NCBI GenBank assembly: GCA_011799875.1
Contig: CM022302.1
Coordinates: 323,933,114-323,997,113, forward strand
Length of the DNA: 64,000 nucleotides
Direction: 5' to 3'
Source of the DNA: Thinopyrum elongatum
Taxonomy: Eukaryota; Streptophyta; Magnoliopsida; Poales; Poaceae
Shown here piece after piece: positions 44,940 through 55,784 of the stretch. Numbering within the stretch: the first letter of the stretch is position 1; every line of letters begins with the position of its first letter. Position numbers and translations under genes: made by a program. A model generated the notes under the pieces. That model did no database searches. It saw only the letters and a list, made by a program, of their open reading frames with translations, and was not told the origin of the DNA.

Positions 44940-46340
44940 TTTATCGGAATGAGGCAAATAATATGGCGTTGGAAAGCTGCTGCAAATCCGCTCGTTCCAC
45001 ATATACAAAGTTTTCTCAAATTCCCTACGGTTAAAGAGTAATTTGAAAATCGTAGAATTTCGCAAACCGAACAGCCGAGTTCGTATTTTTGAGGCTATTT
45101 CTAAATGGCTAATCCGATTGAGGCAAATGATATGGTGTTGGAAAGCTTTTGAAAATGCGCTTCTTTTTCATATACAAAGTTTTTTCTAATTTTAGACGGT
45201 TTAAGAGTAATTTAGAAAACTGTCAAAGTTCCACCGAGTTCGTATTTTGAGTTAATTTTTAACCTTTTGTCGGAATGCAGCAAATGATATGGCGTTGGAA
45301 AGCTTGGACCAATGCAAAAAGTTTTTGTATATAATGTTTCCCCCAATTCCCTACGGTTTTACGTTAATTTTGAAAGTGGCTGAAATCATATTTTGGTCGT
45401 AATTTGTGCAAACTTTATCGGAATGGGGCAAATAATATACCCCTGGATAGCTACGTAAAATGCAAAACTTTTTCGTGTAGAAACTTTTCTCTGATTCCTA
45501 GCCGTTTTTACGTGATTTTGAAAACGGCGAGATCATGCATTCTGCCTTCATCGCGAAAACAGAGTCTCCGAAAATGCACTGCGTGAAGAAGTTGAACTTC
45601 TGGGCCATGTCTACTTGAACCTCACTCTATTTTTCGTGTGCTGTTTTTTGCCCTAACTCCCCAACCACTTACCGGAATTGAGCAAATGATATACTGATGG
45701 AAAGCTGTTGAAAACATGCAAATTTCCCGTGTTGGTCATATTTTCATACTCGCGATGATTCAAAAGAATTTTTTGAATACATAAAAACATGTTTTAATTG
45801 CTATACATGAAACTTTTAAACCGTACATCGAAATGTAGCATATAATATACCGTTGGAAAGCTTATGAATAGGAGCAACTTTTTCATGTAGACAGGTGTTA
45901 CAAATTCGTTGCCGTTTGAGAGCAGTTTTAAAAATGGCAAACACGATGTTGTTTTTGCCTCTCTTTTTTAACATGTAATTGAAGGTCGGAGTCTCATAAT
46001 ATAATTTTCGAACCGTGCAGGGTGGAGCACGTGAACTTCTTGCAACAAACCTTTTAGGCATTTAGTTTTGTATTCTTTTATTCTCTTCCGAAACACATAC
46101 CATGTAGTAATTGAACTGCTCATTGTTTTCACCTTGAACTTTTGTCCCATTTTTCTGTTCATAATTCCCACCCTGTTCATCGGAGTTGCACAAATAATAT
46201 ACCTTTACAAACCTGCTGAAAAGACATAACTTTTTCTAATACGGTTGAGGTTTTGTTTCGAACAACATGCACCATTTGGTTTTAACCGTTTCTCAGAATA
46301 AGAATATTTATACACCTTGGAAAGTTGTTGAATAGGAGAT
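44940..46340. repeat. Central array of ~160-bp units with TGATATGGCGTTGGAAAGC core
   Basis: Cores occur near 44960, 45127, 45285, 45430, 45690, 45845, 46195 and 46310, in the same orientation and with the same context (CGGAAT-(n)-GCAAAT) as 35600-36240. It sits between the two oppositely oriented AGTTCAA arrays. Confidence 0.8.
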
Positions 46341-48220
46341 ACTTTTTAATGTAGAGCATTTTTGTTTCAAATTTATAATGGATTGAGAGAATTGTTTTAA
46401 TTCACAAAAATAACATTTTTGTGCGTTTTTGCACATGTAAATACACGGTGAACCTCTCTCACAAGTATTTTTGAACTTCCCCGGGCCAAGCACTTGAACT
46501 TCTCGCAACAAATTTTTAGACTTTGCCTTTTTATTCTTTTTTTCTTATATGAAACACACACACCATGTATTACATGAACTTCAGGCTGTTATCACTTTGA
46601 ACTCTCTCTGATTTTTTTTGCCCCTTAAATCCTAAAACACTCATCAAAATTGAGCATGTAAATCCTAGGTTTTTATAATCTTCGAAATTCTCTATTTTTT
46701 TAATTTGAACTTCTCAGTTTTATTCTTAGAAAAGAAAAAATTAACTTTTAAGTAAACATCGTACAACCTTTACTTAAATTGAACTTCATAATTTAATTTG
46801 GCATAGAACTGAAGAATTCGAGTTTTTCGTATACATCGAACTACTCCATTTTTTAATTTGAAATTCTTGAACCGATGTTACCCTTTAGCAATGAAAAAAA
46901 TCAGAATTTTTTATAGACATCAAACCGCTCCATTTTATCAATTTTTTAATGTCTTTGTGTATTTTTAGAAATGGGGAAAATTTGAGTTTTTCTAATAAAT
47001 ATCGAACTTGTTCGTTATTTCGAATTGAACTTCTTGGTTTATTCATTAGTAACGGGAAAAATTGGAGTTTTGTAATTAATATCGAACTGCTCCGTTTTTT
47101 GAAATTGAACTTCTCGTGTTTTTTAATTTGTACTTCTTGGTGTTATTCATTTGTAACAGAAAAGCCATAGTTTTGTAATAAACATCAAACCACTTAGTTT
47201 TAAATTTGAACTTGTAGCATCTTTCAAAAATCATAAAAAGTCCTACTATTTTTTATTTGAACTTCTTCTTTCATAAAATCTACATTTGTTATTTAGTTAT
47301 TAAGGAAATAAAACTGAACATTTTTGGATATTACGAACTCGTAATTAATAGGTTTAATAAACTTCGAACTTATGTGTTATTTTAGTTTTAACTTCACATT
47401 TTTTAGTAAAGAATTGTTTTTTATTTTTAAATAAACATCAAATTTGACAGTTTTTTCAATTTGAACTTTGTGGTTGATTCTTTAATAACAACAGATATGT
47501 GTGTTTTTTAAATATGGTAATCACTTCATTTTTTTAGTTTGAACTTCTGTTTTTTTTTAACGAAAAATTCTTTTTGAAACTTTTTTTAGTTGTTCCTTTT
47601 TTTTAATTTGAAATTCTTCATTTTATTCTTTACTAATGAGAAAAAAATCTCAGTTTTGTATAAACTTTGAACTTCTCTGTTATTGTAACTTGAACTTCTT
47701 AGTTTTGTTCTAAGAAAAGTATGGTTTGTAAATAAGAATCAAACATTTATCTTAAAATGAACTTAATAGTTTTTTTCTAGAAACGGAAAGAATTTGAGTT
47801 TTCGTATACATCGAACTACTCCTTTTTTGAATTTGAACTTCTTGATTTTATTTCTTTAGTAATAAGGAAAATCCAAGCTTTTTATAAATATGGAACTTCT
47901 CTATTTTTGTAATTTGGACTTCTTGGTTCATTTTTTTAGTAACAGAAAAATCCTAGTTCTGTAATAAATATTTGAACCGCTGCGTTATCCAAATTTGAAC
48001 TTCTAGAGTTTTTTATTTAGAAAGGGTGTAATTCCTTTTTTTGAATTTTTTAACTGTTCTATTTTTAAATTTTGAACTTCCTGTTTTTCATTTAGAACGG
48101 TGAAATGTTCGCTTTTCAAAGTACTGTGTGGAACTATTGTGTTATTTTTGTTTGAACTTCTTACGATCTTCCTGTCAACAAATTTGAACTTCTTATGATC
48201 GAGCTCCTATCCGTGAATAC
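45960..48220. repeat. Right array of AATTTGAACTTC modules (inverted relative to left array)
   Basis: The complement of this array reads as the left array. Examples: 46073-46150 is the complement of 44293-44370, and 46440-46600 of 44600-44745. The array ends near 48190. Confidence 0.85.
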
Positions 48221-48780
48221 CTCTGAATGGCCTAGTGCGCTGTTATGTTAGTTTGAGAAATCCCTGCATTCAAGAGCCATCCATTGGAGATCATCAAAGT
48301 TGAATGGATCTGGTGCTACAAACTTGAACGACTAGGGCTGGCAGTGGCGAACGAACTAAACGCAAAACAACAATATATAACATTTTGTGCAATTTTGTTG
48401 GTGGCTTCTCAGCATGTAAACTTGTATTCACGGGAACTTTTCCCATATGAAGAATTTTTTAGATTTTACATAAAGCGCATTTGTGAGTGCATGCGAGAGA
48501 AGCATAAAAAACAACTTCATGTCCATATAAAGTGAACATTCTTCAAAAAATCACTATGAACTTCAAAAAATACTTGCACTGTACCACAAGCACAACACCA
48601 CAGCTATTCTTATCTATTTAAGTTAGATCTCCATTCACATATAATATAGTACTACCTTGGCTTTACATTCATATTTTAACAATTTAGAAATACCAGAAGA
48701 AAAAGTCCAGCCCTTTTGTTGGCATTTCAACGAACAGGTCGATGGCATAAAAGTTCAGGCGCAGGTGAACTTTCTCCGAT
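48221..48780. other. Unassigned unique-looking segment in element 2
   Basis: An 83-codon frame at 48284-48535 (plus) has an ordinary amino-acid mix (MEIIKVEWIWCYKLERLG), unlike the low-complexity arms. I do not recognise it. It could be a captured exon fragment or chance. Confidence 0.25.
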
Positions 48781-49379
48781 GAGCTCCTGCGGCCATGCTG
48801 CGTGATGCCCCCGCCCCCACGCACGTAGTTGTTGCAGGTGCTGCCATTTGTCGACAGAACCAGAGGCAGCGGCGCATGCGATGGCTCAAGGTGGGGCCTC
48901 CTAGGCCGGCAGCCGCCGAAGAACAATTCAGGGGAGACAACCGACACGCTAGGAGATGTGGTGGCCACGGCGTGTCGCTGGCCGTCGAGTTGAGGAGGCA
49001 GGTAGCGTCGGGATCGGTACCGGGGACAGATCCGTGACCGTCGGTGCACGGTTGGCCGGATCCAGGGAGTAGCAAGGGCCGAACGGCAGTGCGCTGGGAG
49101 CATCTAGAGGAGGAGAGGTTCTGGCAGAGGTGGGTAGGAAGAGGGGCGGTGGTGGCCGGCGTGGTGGTAGGGGCGGGGTGAGGCCGCTACAGCGTTTGTG
49201 GTAGGCGGCGGCACGGGAGGGACGGGGGGTCGGGTCGGGAGGAGTGTCCCGTGGGGGCGGGCGGAGGGTGTCGGGTCGGGAGGAAGGTCTGGCGGGAGCG
49301 GGTGCGGGGGCGATGGGATCGGGGGAGGTTGGTGGTGGACGAGCGGTCGTGGGGGGATTTTTTTTGGCTACGCGTTTGG
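48781..49379. other. GC-rich block next to right terminus of element 2
   Basis: It mirrors the GC-rich block at the left terminus. Open frames exist on both strands without domains. Confidence 0.4.
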
Positions 49380-49464
49380 GAGTTTGGGAACAACCTCATT
49401 GCTCCTATATAGGGCGATCGGGATCAGAATAGTTATTCTGATCCTGGGATCATAATAGTGCTAC

Positions 49465-49837
49465 TCTATATATAGGAAGAGAGATCAAACTTAGAATGAG
49501 AAAATAAATCATGAAGATAAATCCGATTGTTGAAAACAAACCAATTATGAAGATAATGCAATGTATGTGACGCCAAATGAAAAATATTAAAGAAAGATTG
49601 GTGGTGGCGTTACCCACCGTATAGGATGTATTAGATCCAGACATGCCGCACAATTATCGTGGCGCTCTGAAGTCAATTTCCACATTAATGTTTTCACACT
49701 TAGAGTGTATATCTTCATGAATTGAAGACATACGTTACTTTGTGTGTTGCGCACCTAAGTCATCAACATGCATAAGCGTTAGGATGTGTGTCCATTCACA
49801 TGACATTTGAGGATTCTAAGATATTTAGCTCACACCG
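49465..49837 (-). other. Copia 2 non-coding sequence after pol
   Basis: After the pol end (ADIFTKPLDE near 49870) I see no further conserved block. It runs to a TATATA tract at 49465, where the repeat-rich elements have been inserted. Copia 2 appears to resume at 35413. Confidence 0.5.
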
Positions 49838-52216
49838 CAGCTTGCAAAATCTCTTCTCATCCAAGGGCTTTGTGAAGATATCTGCCAATTGCTATTCAGT
49901 GTTGAAGTGAATGATATCAATGTCTTCCTTCAGCACATAATCTCTGAGAAAATGGTGACGAATCTGAATGTGCTTTGTCTTGGAGTGCTGAACAGGATTG
50001 TGCACAATCTTGATGGCGCTTTCATTGTTGTAGTAGAGGGGCACCATCTTCTTGTTGATGCCATAGTCCTTGAGGATTTTCTTCATCCAGAGAAGCTGAC
50101 CGCAACAAGATCCAGCAGCAATATATTCAGCTTCAGCAGTAGAGAGTGCCACATAGTTTTGCTTCTTTGAAGACCAGCAGACAAGTGATCGACCAAGGAA
50201 GTGGCATGTGCCTGATATAGACTAGCGATCCGCCTTGTCACCATCATAATCAGCATCTGAGAATCCAACTAGATCAAACTCTGACCCCTTTGGATACCAA
50301 AATCCTAGCGTTGGGGTGTGAGCCAAATATCGAAGTATTCGCTTCACCGCGAGGTGATGCAACTCCTTTGGTGCCGCTTGGAATCTCGCACACATGCAAA
50401 CGTTAAGCATTATATCTAGCCTAGATGCACATAAGTACAATAAAGAACCAATCATGGAGCGGTATACCTTTTGATCGAACTCTTTACCATCGTCGTCAGA
50501 GCCCAATTGACCATTTGTTGGCATTGGCATCTTGTAGCCCTTGCAATCTTGCATTCCAAACTTCTTCAGACAATCTTTGAGATACTTCTCATGAGATATG
50601 AAGATACCATTGCTTTGTTTACAGATTTGAAGACCAAGAAAGAATTTCAGCTCCCCCATCATGGACATCTGATATTGCTCTTTCATCATGTGACTGAACT
50701 CATCACTGTATCTTTTGGCAGTGCAGCCGAAGATAATGTCATCCACATAGATTTGGCATACAAACAGTTCTCCATCATATGTCTTCGTGAAGAGAGTGGG
50801 ATCTAGAGAACCAGGTTTGAAGCCTTCTTTGAGTGTGTCATACCAAGCTCAAGGTGCTTGTTTGGGGCCATACAGTGCCTCATTGTGATTGTAGACCATG
50901 TCAGGATGTTTTGGATCTTCAAAAACAGGTGGTTGAGCAACATAGACTTCTCCAATTTTGCCATAGAGGAAAGCGCTCTTCACATCCATTTGGTATAGAA
51001 GGATGTCATTGTGATTTGCATAGGCTAGCAGTATGCGAATGGCTTCAAGTCTAGCCACAGGAGCAAAGGTTTTATCGAAGTCAATTCCCTCTACTTGTGT
51101 GTAACCTTGAGCAACGAGACGAGCTTTCTTTCTGAAAACTTAACCATGTTCATCTTGCTTGTTGCGGTAGATCCATTTGGTGCCAATAATATTGTGCTTG
51201 CGAGGGTCAGGACGCTTGACTAGCTCCCACACATTATTGAGCTCAAATTGTTGAAGCTCTTCTTGCATAGCTTGAATCCATTCTAGTTCCATGAAAGCTT
51301 CATCAACCTTTTTGGGTTCAGATATGGAGATGAATGCAAAGTGCCCACAGAAGTTTGCTAGTTGTGTAGCTCTTGATCAAGTAAGCGGACCAGGTGCATT
51401 GATGCTATAAATTATCTTCTCAATCTGAACTTCATTAGCCACACGAGGATGAACATGGCGAAAACTTTGCTGATGCTGATCATTGTCTTCATTTTCAGCA
51501 TTGTCTTTAGGCTTAGCATTGTCTTCACGCTGAACAGGGGCTGGAATCACAACTTCATCATCACCCTGTTCCTCAGTGGGTATGATTTCTCTAGTACCCA
51601 TTAGCTTGATGGCTTCACTAGCTGGAACTTCATCTAGCACATTTGGTAGGTGCTCTCTTTGCGAGACATTAGTCTCATCGAACTACACATCTACATTTTC
51701 AACCACTTTATAGTGAAAGAGGTTGAAGACCCTATAGGTGTGCGAATCCTTTCTGTAGACAAGCATAAAACCCTCATGTGCTTTCGGTGCAAATTTGGAA
51801 GTGTGATGTGGATCTCTTATCCAACACCTATCACCGAAGACTTTGAAATAACTTACATTTGGCTTCTTACCAGTGAGTAGTTCATAAGATATCTTCTTGA
51901 AGAACTTGTGAAGATATACTTTGTTGATGATGTGGCATGCAGTATCAATGGCTTCAGGCCAGAACTTCCTTGGAGTCTTGTATTCATCAAGCATCATGCG
52001 GGCCATCTCAATAAGAGTTATGTTCTTGCGCTCCACGATGCCATTCTGCTGAGGGGTGTATGGAGCAGATAGCTCATGCGTGATGCCAAGAGTATCCAGA
52101 TAAGTGTTGAGGCCAGTGTTCTTGAACTCAGTGTCGTTGTCACTCCTGATATGCTTCATCTTGATGCCATAGTTGGTCATGGCATGATTGGTGAATCGTT
52201 TGAAGACATGCTGCAC
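49838..52216 (-). pseudogene. Copia element 2: integrase core, reverse transcriptase, RNase H
   Basis: A single reading frame runs right to left from 52216 to about 49838. The integrase core has RSDNDTEF and QQNGIVERKN. Reverse transcriptase has [10 protein letters not shown] and the catalytic YVDD at 50749-50738. RNase H has SDADYDGD and ALSTAEAEYIAAG. The end is QLADIFTKPLDE. Stops at 51685, 51379, 51142, 50851, 50224 and 49894 (first base) interrupt it without frameshift. At least four fit C-to-T changes. Confidence 0.88.
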
Positions 52217-52923
52217 TTCAGTCTATAGAGAATTATGTGCACCCAAGTATATCTAGAGTAATCATCAACAATCACGAAGCCATAGAGATGTGCAGTAGTA
52301 GTAAGGGTAGAGTAGTGAGTAGGGCCAAATAAGTCCATGTGTAGCAGTTTGAAGGGATGAGAGGTCGTCATGATTGTCTTCGAGGGATGTTTTCCCCTAG
52401 TCATCTTCCCAGCTTCGCAAGCACCACATAGATGGTCTTTCTTGGCCTTGATGCCCTCGATGCCAATGATGTGTTTCTCCTTCACGAGATTGAGCAAGTT
52501 CCTCATGCCTGCATGTCCTAGCCTTCGATGCCAAAGCCAGCACTCTGAAGCTTTTGCTAGAAGACATACGGCAAGCTGAAGTCTTGTGAAGAAATCTACC
52601 ATATACAGATCACCTCTTCGATATCCTTCGAAGACTTGAGATTTGTCAGAAGCCATTAGCACAAGACATCGATATTTTCCAAATATCACAATCATGTCAA
52701 GATCACAAAGCATTGAGACGGACATGAGGTTGTATCCAAGGGATTCAACAAGCATAACTTTATCCATGTGTTGATCCTTTGAGAAAGCAACCCTACCTAG
52801 ACCCAATACCTTGCTTTTACCAGTGTCAGCAAATGTGATATGGCTTTTTGTAGATGGTCGAAGAGTAGAGTCCATGAGAAGACTTCGATCACCAGTCATG
52901 TGGTTAGTGCATCCACTATCCAT
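52177..52923 (-). pseudogene. Copia element 2: protease and integrase N-terminus
   Basis: The protease active site reads MDSGCTNHMTG at 52923-52890. The pre-integrase block (WLWHRRLGHAGMRNLL) and the CGACEAGKMTR cysteines form the HHCC zinc module. HMDLFGPT holds the first catalytic Asp. The frame is lost near 52225 and the integrase core continues in another frame. Confidence 0.87.
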
Positions 52924-55106
52924 GATCCATTCAGTAGCTTTCGGAGGTGTACCCTATAGAGCAATTAGTAGATATTCTTCACCAAGAGTGTTGTGAAGAA
53001 CAAACATGTATCGGTAGAGACGTTCATCATAGGTAAGCATAGTTGAGGATATGGTAGGACGATCATCAAGAAAACCATGGGTGAAATAAATGGTAAGACC
53101 ATTTTGACATTTTATCTGGCGCCCAATAAGATTGTTCAGGTCCCCAGCATTGTCTTCAGAAGTCAATGATTTTTGGCTCGAGACCCGACCCTGCAACAGA
53201 AGTTAATTATTCTTAACCACCCACATCTTGAGGGTGGCTTAGATGCAATGAGTATAAGTGTAGCATCTGAGAATTTTGGCTTTGTAGCCCTAGCAAATAG
53301 TTTCACAGGAGGAGAATAGTACTCAAATGAATAAGCAGAAAAGTTCTTCGATTTGTGAACATAGAGGTTCGAAGAAACATGCTCATATTCATGATCCTGA
53401 TGATAATTTCCCTACAAAACATTGGCGTTAGGGTGACCATATGAGGTCCTTGGTCGGTATGAAGCCTTTGGGCAATATGAAGCCTTTGGTCTAGGGTTTG
53501 TCTTCTTCTCGGGTGGTGTTATGATGACATTCATGGGAAGTTTCTCAAGATGACTTTTGGGAACCCAGATTTTCTTCATAGGGGACCCATTCCTGCAGTT
53601 AGTTCCAATAAACCTGGCAAACACTTCACCATTTTGGTTTTTGAACAGTTTATAGTTAGAGTCAAACTACTCATCAATGATGATAGGATTAGTATAGTTA
53701 AAGCCAGATAAGGTGGATGGATACACTGAAGGTTCCTTTGCAGCAACCCATGTGGTTTTGGGGTACTGCTCAGGCTTCCAGTAGGACCCATCAACGTTCA
53801 TGTTCCTCTTGAAACCAACACCCTCTTTTCTAGGGTTTCAGTTCAGAATTTGCTTCTTGAGGAAATCACATAGAGTCTAATGCCCTTTGAGGGTTTTGTA
53901 CATGCCTGTTTCAAGCAATGTATTCAACCTGGCATTCTCATCATCAATAGTAGTGGCATCCATAGAAGAGGGGTTAATTGCCACATCAGCAGTTGAAGGT
54001 ATTACAACTTCAGAAGCATTTGAACATTCAGCAGTAGAGATAGCATTATCACGCTCAAGACCTTTTAAGCAAGGGGGCACAAACTCTTCCTAAGCGGAAC
54101 TAATGTGTTGAGCTAGTAGTGAATAGTTTTCCTTTTGAAGATCATCATGAGACGCTCTCAGTTTTTCTAGATCTTGCTTCCTTTGAAGATAATCATAGGA
54201 AAGCTTCTCATAATCAGCTGAGAGGGATTCATGACGACTTGCAAGTTCCTCATACTTAACTGGAAGATTTTTTATGTCTTCGTTAAGGACTGAGTTCGAT
54301 TCATTTCCTCATCCAACAGGTCATCGCTTTGTCTAACAGTTTTTTAATCTTTTCCATAGAAGTTTGTTGCTCAGTTGCAATTTTAGCAAGTGTCTTATAG
54401 CTGGGTTTGGATTCACATCCAGAGTCATCTTCACTAGAGGTCTGAAAGTAAGCATCACGTGAGTTTACCTTTGCACCTCTATCCATGAAGCAGTAGGTAG
54501 GAGCAGAGTCGTTGTCATTATTGGCTTCAGAGTCGGCAACATGACCATTGTCTTCATTGCTGAAGATGGACTTGGCGACGAAAGCATAAGCTAGAGCCAT
54601 GCTTGTGATGCCTGAGTCAGACTCCTCCTTGGACACCACCTCCGCCTCCTCAGAAGCAGACTCCTTCCTCTGAATCCATTTCCTTGCCGATGAAAGCACG
54701 AGCCTTGCCAGATGAGCTCTTCTTGTGAGATGAAGACTTTGAAGAAGACTTTGACGATTTCTTCTTCTTTCCGTCAGAGTCATATTCTTTGCTCTTCTTC
54801 TTTTTCTTGGCTTCCTTTTCCCATTGAGGACATTCAGATATGTAATGGCCCGGTTTCTTGCATTTGTGGTAGGTTCTCTTCTTGTAGTCACGAGTGGAAG
54901 CGTGAGCATTCTTGGAGCTGGATTTTGAAGACTTTCTGAAGCGATTCTTCTAGGAGAACTTTTGGAATTTTCTCACAAGAATTGCAAGCTCCTTGCCAAG
55001 ATCTTCAGAATCACCAGAACTATAGTCAGAGTCTTCAGAAGAGGAAGCATCCTTTGCCTTCAAAGCACGAGATCGCCCATAGTTAGGGCCATAGATATCT
55101 CTCTTC
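52924..55106 (-). pseudogene. Copia element 2: gag C-terminal region and linker
   Basis: Contains Ser/Asp-rich sequence, a CCHC knuckle at about 54875-54830 and a coiled-coil region around 54300-54100 (KYEELASRHESL). A linker with NPRPKASY-type repeats follows (53624-53412). The knuckle reads YHKCKKPGHYISEC, so its first Cys is Tyr, which should impair RNA binding. Several stops and frame changes occur (for example near 54955, 54300 and 53880). Confidence 0.75.
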
Positions 55107-55685
55107 TCAGATAGCTGGAAACTCATGTGTATTGAGCCTCTCAAGTATGTCAGACGGGTCAAGATCCTTGATGTCAGGACCTTCTTGGATCATCAGCGAT
55201 AGGGTGTCAAATGAGCTATCAAGTGATCTCAATAGCTTCTTCACGACTTCATGCTTAGTGATCTCCGTGGCACCAAGAGCACGAAGCGCATTTGTGATAT
55301 CAGTAAGACGATCGAAGGTGAGCTGGACATTCTCATTGTCAAGCCTCTTGAAGTGGTTGAAGAGATTGCGGAGCACATCGATTCTTGAGTCTCTCTGAGT
55401 AGAGGCGTCTTCGTTGACCTTGGACAGCCAGTCCCAGACTAGCTTCACAGATTTCAGTGCACTCACATGGCCATATTGCCCTTTGGTCAGATGACCACAT
55501 ATGATATTCTTGGCAGTTGAATCTAGGTGCGCGAACCTCTTGACATCAGCAGTGCCGACACCTTCACCGACTTTGTGAACGCCAGTCTTGACGACATACC
55601 AGAGGTCTCTGTCAATGGCTTCAAGATGCATGCGCGTCTAATTCTTCCAGGAGGGGTAATCAGTGCCATCAAAGACGGGACACAT
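55107..55685 (-). pseudogene. Copia element 2: gag (UBN2 type) N-terminal part
   Basis: A likely ATG at 55685 leads into PVFDGTDYPSW. TAG at about 55646 precedes MHLEAIDRDLWYVV. The UBN2 core continues through AKNIICGHLTKGQYGHV and LTFDRLTDITNAL to 55107, where the frame changes. It is the same gag family as copia 1 but clearly diverged. Confidence 0.83.
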
Positions 55686-55770
55686 AGCAGAGACTTTGAT
55701 TATCCCTGCAGTCGACCTAGCTAAAACTCTAGGTGATTAAATCGAATCACACATAACAAGGGAGCACCTT

Positions 55771-55784
55771 GCTCGAATACCAAT
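55771..55784 (-). other. Primer-binding site of copia element 2 (mutated)
   Basis: On the minus strand ATTGGTATTCGAGC follows the LTR. It differs from the initiator tRNA-Met site at two positions. Confidence 0.7.

Larger units (their letters stand above)
39638..49464. mobile_element. Repeat-rich element 2: ~9.8-kb TIR/foldback-like element
   Basis: The ends are inverted repeats of about 85 bp at about 80% identity: 39638-39725 against the complement of 49380-49464. They share GTAGCACTATT, a palindromic ATCAGAATA...TATTCTGAT, CCTATATAG and GTTGTTCCC. A right-flank TATATA tract resembles the flanks of element 1. Inside the termini are GC-rich blocks (39700-40450 and 48780-49370). The middle is AT-rich inverted arrays. 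No transposase is present. The superfamily is unclear; Mutator-like or foldback types are possible. I found no clean target duplication. Confidence 0.6.
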
